A stretch of 64,000 bases of DNA from Pusillimonas sp044464525. Lineage in GTDB: Bacteria; Pseudomonadota; Gammaproteobacteria; Burkholderiales; Burkholderiaceae_B. Below the pieces are notes generated by a model that was not told the DNA's origin, searched no databases, and saw nothing but the letters and a program-made list of their open reading frames with translations. Shown one piece after another: positions 50,697 to 59,513 of the stretch; position 1 is the first letter of the stretch, and the number at the start of each line of letters is the position of its first letter. The DNA lies in assembly GCF_044464525.1 (NCBI RefSeq), contig NZ_JBIQLE010000012.1, forward strand, positions 44,246 through 108,245, in the 5' to 3' direction. The position numbers were made by a program, and so were the translations under genes.

Positions 50697-51191
50697 TCAC
50701 GCTTCGTTGATCCGCCGGTCGATGCATTGTAGGAAAGCCAGGAACTGGGCCACATCTTCGTCGGACAGATCGCTAATCGCGTGATCGATGATGGGATGTG
50801 CCAAGGGCGCTGCTGTCTTGTACATCTTGACCCCTCTCGAAGTCATATAGATATGCGTGTAGCGTGCGTCGGCGGGATTGGCTCGGCGCTCTATAAGCTC
50901 TCTATCCTGCATCTGATTGAGTATTCTGCTCAGTACAGGCAAAGTGACCACCATTCGCTGCGCTAGCTGGCCAATGGTGATTCCGTCTCCTGAGAATAGT
51001 ATTTGCAGAACCCTATGGTGCTGAACCGTAATATCGAAATCTCTCAGTTTTTCCGCGAGAGTAAGGTTCAACCGGTTCAACACACGCGAAATATAGTGCG
51101 CGCAATTCAACTGAAGCCTTAGGCTATCCGGCAAGCTTTTGCTTCGGTCCTGGCCTTTCACTATGTTGGTAATGCTTTGACTTCGTGTCAT
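50697..51191 (-). CDS. MarR-family regulator of the aromatic catabolic operon
   Basis: A 164-residue winged-helix regulator with the core LQILFSGDGITIGQLAQRMVVTLPVLSRILNQMQDRELIERR and the wing NPADARYTHIYMTSRG. AAGG lies six bases before ATG 51191. It is encoded 68 bases downstream of the LigB-type dioxygenase on the same strand, which makes it the likely sensor of the aromatic substrate for this operon. Confidence 0.9.
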   Translation of the reverse strand: MTRSQSITNIVKGQDRSKSLPDSLRLQLNCAHYISRVLNRLNLTLAEKLRDFDITVQHHRVLQILFSGDGITIGQLAQRMVVTLPVLSRILNQMQDRELIERRANPADARYTHIYMTSRGVKMYKTAAPLAHPIIDHAISDLSDEDVAQFLAFLQCIDRRINEA

Positions 51192-51259
51192 GTTCAACCT
51201 TCGTTCTTTATTCCATGCTTTGGTTCAAGCAACCGATATACAACCCGGAAATAAACGCG

Positions 51260-52255
51260 TCACGGCTTGTACTGGACCAATCCGACGCCTCCCATCCATT
51301 CTCGTACGGCTTCATAGATTATCGGTTTACCCGCCGCGCCATCCAGTGCACCGAGCACTGCCATCCACAAGGCCATTTCGTGGCCACCGTTTCCTCCGTC
51401 GCGCTCGACGTCATCGTAGCTTTGCGACAGAAGATACTCGAAATCAGGGGCGGCGAACGCATTCATCATGCGCTGGTCCCATTCGACATTGATCAACGAC
51501 CTGTCCCCCGATGCCATTTCAGCTTCACGCGCATGAAAATCCGCCCGAATGTTCTGATCCAAAGCGCGCGCAGCAGGCCCTTCACGTTGGATTTTAAGTT
51601 GGCGCTGAAGCAAGAGGTCGCCTTCGGGAACCGTCTCTTCGTTTACGAAAGGCGGCCAATGCGAGATGCCGCCCGAAGCGACCAGCGCGACCGATTCTGG
51701 CCTTTGGTCGATGACTCTTCGAATGCTTCTGCCCAGTTCGAAGCATCGTTCCCATGAAGGAAGGGGCGGCGCAAAGCAATTGATGAACATGGGGACAACA
51801 GGAATATCCCGATTAGGCCAAATGAACTTTTTCGGAATAAGAACATTATGATTAAACTCGGCTGCTCCGGAGCGCGCCATATCAAAACCGTCTTTGATGG
51901 ATTGGAGCAGAATGTCCCTTGCATAGTCTTCGTGTCCGGGGTGCTCTCGACGTGACATTTGCAGCCAAGCTTCGGCGTCAGTTGACGGACCGTAGTGTAC
52001 GGCCGACACACCAACGGAGAACGTCGGCATATTGTTCAACCAGTATTGATCGAAATGGTCGTTGACGAAAGCCAGGATCAGGTCGGGGTTCGAGCCTTCA
52101 AAGTCTGCGCGGACTGTCTCGAAGGCGCGATAGAGGCGACCCATTTGCTCAGGCGGAGGCGCGTCGAGCCTGTCTCCCAGGCCTGGAGTATGTGTCATGG
52201 AGATTGCGGCCACAATCTGCTTCAAGTCGCCGGCTTGCCTTTCATTCTGTTTCAC
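51260..52255 (-). CDS. class III extradiol ring-cleavage dioxygenase (LigB type)
   Basis: A 331-residue non-haem iron(II) dioxygenase of the LigB/MEMO superfamily, which opens catechol-like or hydroxylated rings next to the hydroxyl groups. Likely iron ligands are H22 (SMTHTPG) and H67 (FVNDHFDQYW), placed as H12 and H61 of LigB; SGGISHWPP carries the second-sphere histidine. A GTG start at 52255 is chosen: GAGGG lies seven bases upstream and it avoids the overlap produced by the ATG at 52324. No separate LigA-like small subunit gene is nearby, so it should act as a single-chain enzyme. Confidence 0.88.
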   Translation of the reverse strand: MKQNERQAGDLKQIVAAISMTHTPGLGDRLDAPPPEQMGRLYRAFETVRADFEGSNPDLILAFVNDHFDQYWLNNMPTFSVGVSAVHYGPSTDAEAWLQMSRREHPGHEDYARDILLQSIKDGFDMARSGAAEFNHNVLIPKKFIWPNRDIPVVPMFINCFAPPLPSWERCFELGRSIRRVIDQRPESVALVASGGISHWPPFVNEETVPEGDLLLQRQLKIQREGPAARALDQNIRADFHAREAEMASGDRSLINVEWDQRMMNAFAAPDFEYLLSQSYDDVERDGGNGGHEMALWMAVLGALDGAAGKPIIYEAVREWMGGVGLVQYKP

Positions 52256-52275
52256 GCGTTTTCCCTCGTTCTTTG

Positions 52276-53154
52276 CTACGTAATTTTGGTGCTGCCGACT
52301 AACGCGGTAGCCGCCCTTATCCATGGGTCTTCCGCGCTCAGTCCGTTCATATTGGTATCAAAATGATCGCTGTCCGCAAGCCGAAGCAGATGGACATCAG
52401 CGCATGACACTTCCAGAAGTTTCATGGCCATGGCCTGACTTTGCTCTATGATGCGCGGGAAGTCTCGGTCTCCGTAGGCAACCAGAAACCGAACTGCGGT
52501 CGGACGGACGTGGAGGATCGGACTGGCAGCAGAATCATCATCTGCCTTGTCCAAAAGATCGCGATACACCCTTTCCTGCCCAGGGTCCCGCTGCCCCTCC
52601 GGCGAGCGCAGATCGAAAGGTGTAGACAAAGGCAAGCAAGCTTTGATCGCGTCCATAGGTAGCCCCCTTCGTTCCAGCTCTTCAGGGCTCAGAGCCGCCA
52701 ACGTTGCGAGATGACCACCGGCCGAGTGGCCGCCTATGGAAAGCGCAGCTGGATCGCCACCGTATTCGTGTATGTGATTCCAGACCCAAGCGATCGCGTC
52801 AAACGTATCCAGCAACTGATTCGGAAACTTTGCCTCAGGGGCAAGGCGATAAGAAACAGAGATGAATATTGCGCCGATACGTGTGAAGTGAGGCGCTAGA
52901 AAACCCATCCACTCTTTGTGCCCGCTAGTCCAGGCGCCCCCATGCAAAAACATGAAAACGGGGCGTTTGCGTAACGCATCGCCGTCAGGAAGATAAAGGT
53001 CCAATGTGTGCCAGTCATCCTCGCCATAGGGCATGTCGAGCACATGCCGCGTGGACGCAAGCGCCTCGGTCGACCATTCAAGAATACTGTCCGCGTATTC
53101 TTGCGCACGGGGATGCAACATCGCGGGGCGTGTCGGAAGTGGCTTATAGCTCAT
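52276..53154 (-). CDS. alpha/beta hydrolase, HSL/kynurenine formamidase-like esterase
   Basis: A 292-residue esterase of the hormone-sensitive-lipase / BD-FAE class. It has FMFLHGGAWTSGHKEW as oxyanion hole, LSIGGHSAGGHLATLAAL with the nucleophile serine, and YGDRDFPRIIEQSQ plus ADSDHFD for the acid and histidine. ATG 53154 overlaps the stop of the monooxygenase gene (ATGA), so translation is coupled. It may hydrolyse an ester or formamide of an aromatic substrate before ring hydroxylation or cleavage. Confidence 0.88.
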   Translation of the reverse strand: MSYKPLPTRPAMLHPRAQEYADSILEWSTEALASTRHVLDMPYGEDDWHTLDLYLPDGDALRKRPVFMFLHGGAWTSGHKEWMGFLAPHFTRIGAIFISVSYRLAPEAKFPNQLLDTFDAIAWVWNHIHEYGGDPAALSIGGHSAGGHLATLAALSPEELERRGLPMDAIKACLPLSTPFDLRSPEGQRDPGQERVYRDLLDKADDDSAASPILHVRPTAVRFLVAYGDRDFPRIIEQSQAMAMKLLEVSCADVHLLRLADSDHFDTNMNGLSAEDPWIRAATALVGSTKIT

Positions 53155-54305
53155 GGCTCCACCAACGCCGGCAAGGTTTTGCTTCCGGTCGGAATATGCC
53201 GCGCTGTCCTCAAGCGTTGCCGTGACATCCACGGATCGTTGGCCATGTGATTCATGAGGAATGGCCGCATTTCATCCGGGCATACGCCTAACACGTCGTA
53301 GAACATGCTCCAAAGCTGGGTATGCTCGGTAAGTTCTCTTTCCCGCTGCTCCCAACGCTGCAGCGCGGCCGGTATCTCGTGGCGCGAATCCACCTGCCCA
53401 AGCTCAAAGGCTAGCGAAAGTGCATTTTGCATGGCCATGCCCCCGCCCTGCCCCAGGTTCGGAGGCATCGCGTGCGCGGCGTCTCCAGTTATGGCTACGT
53501 GCCCCTTGGACCAGCCATGAAGCTTTATAAGCGAGTATCTATCCCAGCGAATGTCGGTTCCGATACGGCCTATCCAATGCGAAAGATGGGGAAATTTTTC
53601 AGTCCATATTTGCTTATCGAACTGGGGGCCCGCGGCCCGATCGTCGTATGGACAGGTCAACGCCAAATAAATTTGAGTAGGCGAGCAAGGGGTAACCAGA
53701 ATACGATGCACGCCGTTCCAGTTTTCCATAAAGCGATCGTCGCCATCGTCTGGCACCCGTTCTATCATTGTGCGAAACGCGCCCTCATTGAGCAGCTCGA
53801 CCTCTCGTGCCAGGTTCAAGGAATCCCGCACGCGCGATCCGACACCATCGGCGCCCAGCACGAAGTCTGCCGCCAGTCGCTCGCCGCTTTTCATCAGCAG
53901 GACCCCTTCAGCCTCCGCACCGATCACCTCGGAACTCGTGACGATCTCCACGCCCTCTCGTAGCGCGGCATTCAATAGCGCCTTGAGAAGCTGTTGCCTG
54001 GGCAGCGCATAGACCAGAACGGGATCCGCGTCTTGATTGTTGATACGAGGAATCACATTGTTGTTCTTGTCACGAAACTCGGATGCGACACAGCGACTGG
54101 TATTTTGCAAGGCCTCTCTTCTTGCACCTATCGCCTCCAAAACGCGAAGGCCGTTTCCCCATATATAAATGCCCGCCCCGGCCTCTCGTATCGTCGAGTT
54201 TCGTTCGTGCATGCGGACCTTCCAGCCGTGCTGCGCCAGCTTCGTGGCCGCGGTTAGAGCGCCCAGGCCGGCGCCGGCGATTTCAGCGGAAAGTTGGTGC
54301 TTCAT
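53151..54305 (-). CDS. FAD-dependent aromatic monooxygenase
   Basis: A 384-residue group A flavin hydroxylase of the salicylate / 6-hydroxynicotinate hydroxylase kind. All three fingerprints are visible: GxGxxG in AEIAGAGLGALTAATKL, the DG motif VLGADGVGSRVRDSL, and the GD motif HVAITGDAAHAMPPNLGQGG. It uses NAD(P)H and oxygen to add a hydroxyl group to an activated ring, making a diol for the LigB-type dioxygenase encoded downstream. No signal peptide. Confidence 0.91.
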   Translation of the reverse strand: MKHQLSAEIAGAGLGALTAATKLAQHGWKVRMHERNSTIREAGAGIYIWGNGLRVLEAIGARREALQNTSRCVASEFRDKNNNVIPRINNQDADPVLVYALPRQQLLKALLNAALREGVEIVTSSEVIGAEAEGVLLMKSGERLAADFVLGADGVGSRVRDSLNLAREVELLNEGAFRTMIERVPDDGDDRFMENWNGVHRILVTPCSPTQIYLALTCPYDDRAAGPQFDKQIWTEKFPHLSHWIGRIGTDIRWDRYSLIKLHGWSKGHVAITGDAAHAMPPNLGQGGGMAMQNALSLAFELGQVDSRHEIPAALQRWEQRERELTEHTQLWSMFYDVLGVCPDEMRPFLMNHMANDPWMSRQRLRTARHIPTGSKTLPALVEP

Positions 54306-54346
54306 ATTGACTCCAAAAATTGACTTCTTTCGTGTAAGACGCCGGG

Positions 54347-55645
54347 CTATCTCATGAGCGACGGGAGATAGAGCGCGATGGCGGGAATCGCAATAATCAA
54401 GGCCAATCGCACCATATCCGCAAGAAAGAACGGCAAAATACCCTTGAACGCCTCATTGATGGACACATCGGGGAAAATCGCTCGCAGCACGAAAACATTG
54501 AGCCCCACCGGCGGAGTGATAAGGCCGATCTCAGTGGCGACCACCACGATTATTCCGAACCATACCGGGTCAATTCCCACGGCGGTGACGACGGGCAGTA
54601 AAAGAGGAACCGTCAGCAAGATCATCGAAAGACTTTCAAGCAACATCCCAAGCACGAGATATACGCCGACTATCACCACGATAAGAGCGACAGGCGACAG
54701 GTCTAAGCCGACTATCCATTGCTCTAACGCCCCCGCTCCACCCGAGACGCTAAGAAAATTGGAGAATAAAAGCGCCCCGAACAGCAAAAAGAACATCATT
54801 GCTGTTGTACGCATCGTCTCAACGGTAATCACCAATAGGCTTGACCAAGTTAGCGTTCTACGCGCAAGAGCAAAAATCATGGCGCTGGCAGCGCCCACTC
54901 CGGCCGCTTCATTCGGAGTGAATATTCCGCCATATATTCCACCTAGAATGAGAAAGAACAAAAAAACCACCGGCCAAACTTTCTTTAGCGCCGCCAGACG
55001 CTCTCGTAGCGTGCCTAGTCGAGAACGCGGGCCGGCCGACGGATCGAACGTTGTAGTTGCCGTTACGGCAAGACTGTACAAAGCAACTCCAAGCACCCCA
55101 GGCGCAATGCCGGCGATAAAAAGTTGTGCGATGTCAGTGTTGGTAAGAAAGCCATAAATGATCAGCACCACGCTCGGTGGAATCAGCATTCCCAGAGTTC
55201 CGCCAGCCGCGACGGAGGCCAGTGCCAAGCGATCCGAATATCCATACCTGCGCATTTCTGGAATGGCGACCTTGCTCATCGTGGCGGCGGTTGCCATGCT
55301 GGACCCGCAGACCGCGCTGAAGGCTCCGCACGAAACAATCGTCGCGTGAGCGAGCCCGCCTCGCCAATGCCCGACAAAGGCATGCGCCGCCGAGAAAAGC
55401 TCTGAAGACATGCGGGATTGGGCAATAAGGTTGCCCATCAAAATAAACAGCGGGAGCAAAGAGAAGTTGTAGTTCAGTATGTTGTCTGCCACGATCTGAC
55501 CCACCATCGCTACAGAGGGATCCCAACCTACAAGCATGCCGAAGCCCACGAACCCCACAACTCCTAGCGAGATGCCGACGGGTATCCCAATGGCCATCAA
55601 CACCACAAGCGCCGCAAAACCGATTAACGCAAAGGTATAGTCCAT
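54347..55645 (-). CDS. TRAP transporter large permease (DctM)
   Basis: A 432-residue, 12- to 13-helix membrane subunit of a tripartite ATP-independent transporter that uses the sodium or proton gradient. DctM landmarks are SLGVVGFVGFGMLVG, CGSSMATAATMSKVAIPEM, GTLGMLIPPSVVLIIYGFLT and GVFTPNEAAGVGAA-like GIFTPNEAAGVGAASAM. Its ATG overlaps the DctQ stop (TGATG). It precedes the flavin monooxygenase by 41 bases, tying import to aromatic degradation. Confidence 0.93.
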   Translation of the reverse strand: MDYTFALIGFAALVVLMAIGIPVGISLGVVGFVGFGMLVGWDPSVAMVGQIVADNILNYNFSLLPLFILMGNLIAQSRMSSELFSAAHAFVGHWRGGLAHATIVSCGAFSAVCGSSMATAATMSKVAIPEMRRYGYSDRLALASVAAGGTLGMLIPPSVVLIIYGFLTNTDIAQLFIAGIAPGVLGVALYSLAVTATTTFDPSAGPRSRLGTLRERLAALKKVWPVVFLFFLILGGIYGGIFTPNEAAGVGAASAMIFALARRTLTWSSLLVITVETMRTTAMMFFLLFGALLFSNFLSVSGGAGALEQWIVGLDLSPVALIVVIVGVYLVLGMLLESLSMILLTVPLLLPVVTAVGIDPVWFGIIVVVATEIGLITPPVGLNVFVLRAIFPDVSINEAFKGILPFFLADMVRLALIIAIPAIALYLPSLMR

Positions 55646-56163
55646 CAGCTATGGGCCTCTTCTTTCACAATCACCCGGCGCAAGAACAAGCCAAGCGTGA
55701 TCAGCCCAGCGAGGCCGAGAAGCAGAGCCAGCGTAAACAGAACCGGAGCAAGGGGTATTTCAAGCATTGCCGTGCGCCCTCCGGTTTCCAGAGACCTGAG
55801 CGCTTGGCCGTATAGACACCAGGCCAGGAACAACTCGGCGCCGGCCGTCAACAAGGAAGCCAGCACTCTTTGAATAGCCAGGACTCGTCCCTTGAAGTAG
55901 CCCTGCAGCAGGTCTACGGTGAGGTGGCTTGAATTTAGCGCGACCAAGGGCAATCCCAACGCCACAACCACGCCTATCGCCAACTCGGTGAGCTCGTACG
56001 CTCCGATTACCGAAACATCGGAGGCAGTTCTTGCCAGCACATCCACTACGGTTATCAGCGTCAATATGGCTAAAGCTATTCCGCCGAGGACGCCTAGAAC
56101 GGTCATAAGCTTCGACGGCGCTTCGGGCTTGGCAACATTAACGTTGGCCAAACCGTCACTCAT
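55645..56163 (-). CDS. TRAP transporter small permease (DctQ)
   Basis: A 172-residue four-helix membrane subunit. The helix pairs include VLGGIALAILTLITVVDVLARTA and YELTELAIGVVVALGLPLVALNSSHLTVDLL, the DctQ pattern. AAAGGAG lies six bases before ATG 56163, which overlaps the end of the binding-protein gene by eight bases. Confidence 0.9.
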   Translation of the reverse strand: MSDGLANVNVAKPEAPSKLMTVLGVLGGIALAILTLITVVDVLARTASDVSVIGAYELTELAIGVVVALGLPLVALNSSHLTVDLLQGYFKGRVLAIQRVLASLLTAGAELFLAWCLYGQALRSLETGGRTAMLEIPLAPVLFTLALLLGLAGLITLGLFLRRVIVKEEAHS

Positions 56164-57217
56164 CGCTTGCTCCTTTCTTCTCGCTTTCATACTCCTTGAT
56201 ATGGCGCTGCACTTCGTCCAGCAAGGCTTGACCGTCCACGCCCTTGCTTTGCGCCACTTGCAACCATTCCTCTGTAATGGGAGCCAGCTTTGCCTCGATT
56301 GCCGTGATCAACGCTGGATCCGGGTCAGCGATCTGCATGCCTCTTTCTTCAAATGCTTCGATAGCGATACGATCCTGGTCGTCCCAGACCTTGCCGGCTT
56401 CTATGGCCAGGTTTTCCCCGGATACGCTCATGATCCCTTCCTGATCCTCTTGCGAAAGAGCATCCCACTTGGCTTTGTTCATCACAAGAAAAAATGTAGA
56501 GGAATAAAGGCCCTTGGGTATTCTTGTCATGTAATCAAGATACTGGTCCATCTTGAAGCTGTAGATGCTGTCCGGCGGCAGAATCACCGAGTCGATAATC
56601 CCCTTGGATAGCATCTGATACGCCTCGGTAACCGGAGCGGTAATTGGTATGGCACCCAACCGCGCCGCAATCTTGCTGGGTATGCCGTCCGAGGTTCGGG
56701 TTCTTAAGCCCTGAATGTCGTCTATCGTCCGGATGGGTTTCTTTCTAGTAAAAACCATGGCTGGGCCGTTGGAAAACACACCGAGCAATTTGACATCTTT
56801 ATATTCATCATGCTCGGCCATCAGTGCCTGCGTCGCGCGCCAATTGGCAACTGACAACGATTCCGCGCTATTTGCCACGAACGGCAGTTCGGCGAACATA
56901 GCCAAGGGAAAAATTTCTACCGTATAAGCCTGATTGTTCGACGTAAGATCGGCAACGCCTGTACGTGCCAGATCAAACTGCCTGGGCGGAGCGCCCAGCG
57001 AAGCAGGGGTGAACCTGATCTTTACGCGCCCCTCGGTTGCATGCTCCACCCGTTCGGCCCATGGCTGATAGATGCGGGAATGAAAATGATGTGTAGCTGG
57101 TGTCCACCGATTGAATGTGAGAACAGTTTCACTGACCGCTGCTGCACTCCAGCCCACCGCCCCGGCAAAAAGCCCGGCCGCGACGAGTCTTGAAACGTAT
57201 TTGCGCCACTGCTGCAT
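56156..57217 (-). CDS. TRAP transporter solute-binding protein (DctP)
   Basis: A 353-residue periplasmic binding protein. After a signal peptide (MQQWRKYVSRLVAAGLFAGAVGWSAAAVS region) come the DctP pattern LTFNRWTPATHHFHSRIYQPWAERVEHATEGRVKI, the hallmark FSNGPAMVFTRKKPIRTIDDIQGLRTRT, and SDGIPSKIAARLGAIPI. The arginine in GLRTRT normally binds the ligand carboxylate, so an organic acid is expected. AAGGAGGA lies five bases before the ATG. First gene of the operon that ends at 49694. Confidence 0.92.
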   Translation of the reverse strand: MQQWRKYVSRLVAAGLFAGAVGWSAAAVSETVLTFNRWTPATHHFHSRIYQPWAERVEHATEGRVKIRFTPASLGAPPRQFDLARTGVADLTSNNQAYTVEIFPLAMFAELPFVANSAESLSVANWRATQALMAEHDEYKDVKLLGVFSNGPAMVFTRKKPIRTIDDIQGLRTRTSDGIPSKIAARLGAIPITAPVTEAYQMLSKGIIDSVILPPDSIYSFKMDQYLDYMTRIPKGLYSSTFFLVMNKAKWDALSQEDQEGIMSVSGENLAIEAGKVWDDQDRIAIEAFEERGMQIADPDPALITAIEAKLAPITEEWLQVAQSKGVDGQALLDEVQRHIKEYESEKKGASDE

Positions 57218-57262
57218 TGTCTTCCTCCTTGGGAATGAAACAACCAAATAAACGCCTTATAG

Positions 57263-57286
57263 TTGTAAATACAGTTGTATTAACAA
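57263..57286. promoter_or_regulatory. inverted repeat upstream of the first TRAP operon
   Basis: TTGTAAATAC (57263-57272) and GTATTAACAA (57277-57286) are inverted arms with one mismatch around AGTT, about 46 bases before the DctP start at 57217, where an operator would be expected. A separate perfect palindrome TGTAATTACA lies at 57366-57375. The MarR protein encoded in this operon is a candidate ligand. Confidence 0.45.
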
Positions 57287-57470
57287 AGTATCTGACAGCA
57301 GAAAATCATTGTCAACAAAGGGTATTCCCGGATTTCAATAGCGAACAGCCGTGTTTTTTTATTATTGTAATTACAGCTAATAAGGCTAGAGGGAGGGTTC
57401 TGAAAGCCTTTCCATTCGACCGTCTAGCAGAGAGAGGGGCGCACTAACGGCGCCGCCGTGCCCTGATCAC

Positions 57471-58835
57471 CTACAAACCCAACATCCTCGGCAACCACAG
57501 CACGATATCGGGAAACAAAGCCACTATCGTCAAACCGATCAATTGCAGTATCACAAAGGGCACAATTCCAGCATAGATGTGCTGCATGGTGACGCCAGGA
57601 ATCTTGGCGCCCTTCATGTAGAACAAGGCATAACCGAACGGCGGGGTTAAATACGATGTTTGCAGGTTCACAGCCAGCAGAATCGCAAACCACACCAGAA
57701 ACTCTCCCTGGCTTACATGGCCACCGAAATCAAGTGACTCCAGAATGGGAATAAACACCGGCAGGATGATCAGAATGATTTCAATCCAGTCGAAGAAGAA
57801 ACCCATTATGAAAACCACAAACATCATGAGCACGAGAATGCCAACCGGGCCGATACCGAGCTTGTCGAAGAACTCGGCAATGATGTCGTCACCGCCCAGC
57901 GACCTGAACACATAAGAGAAAGCCGTAGCACCCAGGAAGATCATGAACAGCATGGCGTTGGTCTTGGCGGAGCGGACCAATACATCTTTCATCACCGGTA
58001 AAGTCAGGTTGCCTTTGAAGGCAGCAAGCACAAACGCGCCGAATGCTCCGACCCCGCCGGCCTCGGTTGGGGTGGCCACACCGACAAAGATGGAACCCAG
58101 CACCAAGACAATCAAAAACACCGGTGGCAGAAAGCTGCGGAAAATCAAAGACGTCAAGGCGCCGGCGCTTGCCGGCGCTTCGTCTTTGGCCATGATCGGC
58201 GCAAGCCGCGGCTTGAACAGGCACAGAATGAAGATGTACACCATGTACAGAGCGGCCAGAAGCAGGCCTGGAAAGAGCGCCCCCATGAACAATGCGCCTA
58301 CGGACACCGCCAGCAAGTCGGCCAATATCACAAGCATGATGCTCGGAGGTATCAAAATACCCAATGTGCCTGAAGCTGCAATGGTGCCGGTCGCCAACTG
58401 CACCTGATAGCCTCGTTTTAACATCACAGGCAGCGCCAGCAACGTCATCATGATTACCGAGGCGCCCACAATTCCCGTTGTCGCGGCCAAGATTGTGCCC
58501 ATCATGGTGACAGAAATGGCCAGACCGCCCGGCACTCTGCGCAACAGCACCTGCAGGCAATGCAAGAGGTCAACGGCGATGCCGCTGCGCTCCAGCATGG
58601 TCCCCATCAAGATGAACATGGGAATGGCAACCAGAATCGGTTTTTCGGCCACGCTGCCCCAGATACGAGCAGTAATGTTGTAGAACTCAACGAACGCGAA
58701 AAAATCGACGTAGTAGCCGATCATTCCGAAGGTGAGCGCGGTACCGCCAAGTACGAATGCCACCGGGTATCCGGTGAACATCAGAACGGCCAGCATCACG
58801 AACATGTAGATGGGTAGGTTTCCCAGAATATCCAT
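57471..58835 (-). CDS. TRAP transporter large permease (DctM), second system
   Basis: A 454-residue membrane subunit with the DctM/DctM-like pattern: MFTGYPVAFVLGGTALTFGMIG, GGLAISVTMMGTILAATTGIVGASVIMM, ASGTLGILIPPSIMLVILADL and SIFVGVATPTEAGGVGAFGAF. The sequence TATPTEA-like VATPTEAGG and FFDWIEIILIILPVFIP place it in the large TRAP subtype common in aromatic-acid or keto-acid uptake. ATG 58835 has GGCGG before it; the 25-codon upstream extension of the frame is unlikely. It is not closely similar to the first DctM, so the two systems are separate acquisitions rather than a recent duplication. Confidence 0.92.
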   Translation of the reverse strand: MDILGNLPIYMFVMLAVLMFTGYPVAFVLGGTALTFGMIGYYVDFFAFVEFYNITARIWGSVAEKPILVAIPMFILMGTMLERSGIAVDLLHCLQVLLRRVPGGLAISVTMMGTILAATTGIVGASVIMMTLLALPVMLKRGYQVQLATGTIAASGTLGILIPPSIMLVILADLLAVSVGALFMGALFPGLLLAALYMVYIFILCLFKPRLAPIMAKDEAPASAGALTSLIFRSFLPPVFLIVLVLGSIFVGVATPTEAGGVGAFGAFVLAAFKGNLTLPVMKDVLVRSAKTNAMLFMIFLGATAFSYVFRSLGGDDIIAEFFDKLGIGPVGILVLMMFVVFIMGFFFDWIEIILIILPVFIPILESLDFGGHVSQGEFLVWFAILLAVNLQTSYLTPPFGYALFYMKGAKIPGVTMQHIYAGIVPFVILQLIGLTIVALFPDIVLWLPRMLGL

Positions 58836-58860
58836 TTTTCCGCCCAATTGTGAATTGTTG

Positions 58861-59418
58861 TTATGTGGGTGTGCCGTCGGAGCCGACATCAAACGTGAGT
58901 GACGGCACAAGATCGGGCCTGAACAACCTCACGATGCTTCTTAGCAGGACACTGACACCGCTGATCGCCAGAACCAGCGTGCCCAACGGAATCGCCGCTT
59001 TAATCAGCCAGCGGTACGGCAATCCGGTTGCCGAGGATGAAATCTCACTAACTTGCCAGGAACGCTGGGTTAGCTCGATACCGTAGTAAATAACAACGAA
59101 ACAGAACGGCAGTAAACATAGGATGCATCCCAGAATCTCGATCCAGCAGTGCACTTTTCGCCCAAATTTTTCGCGCACGATGTCGATACGCACGTGGGTG
59201 TCGTGCATATACCCCAGCCCAACGCAAAACATGAACAGAATCGTGTGCAGATGCCATTCAAGCTCTTGCAGCTTGGACGATCCGGACGAAAAAAAATGAC
59301 GCCCGATGACGTCGACCATAATGACCAGAACCAGCACCAGCCCTGACCACGCAGCAATGATGCCCACTTTTTCAACGAACCGCCCGAGCGCGGTCGACAG
59401 TCTTAGAATGCCCTGCAT
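58861..59418 (-). CDS. TRAP transporter small permease (DctQ), second system
   Basis: A 185-residue four-helix subunit: IIAAWSGLVLVLVIMVDVIGRHFF, the conserved LQELEWHLHTILFMFCVGLGYMHDTHVRIDIV, and two further helices. The histidine- and arginine-bearing HVRID segment is typical of this larger DctQ type. ATG 59418 has GGAG six bases upstream and gives the normal length; a GTG at 59484 would add 22 basic residues. It lies 25 bases before the DctM gene. Confidence 0.9.
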   Translation of the reverse strand: MQGILRLSTALGRFVEKVGIIAAWSGLVLVLVIMVDVIGRHFFSSGSSKLQELEWHLHTILFMFCVGLGYMHDTHVRIDIVREKFGRKVHCWIEILGCILCLLPFCFVVIYYGIELTQRSWQVSEISSSATGLPYRWLIKAAIPLGTLVLAISGVSVLLRSIVRLFRPDLVPSLTFDVGSDGTPT

Positions 59419-59513
59419 CGGCTGCTCCACTGTTGGTCTACGTTTAACCCGCACTTTCAGATGCAACGGGGGCTTGTCAGGCACCCCGACAATACCCCGC
59501 TGCCGTGTGCGAT

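Noticed and set aside
52256..52324. ATG start for the LigB-type dioxygenase at 52324
   Set aside because: It would overlap the esterase gene by 49 bases and lacks a ribosome site; GTG 52255 with GAGGG fits better.
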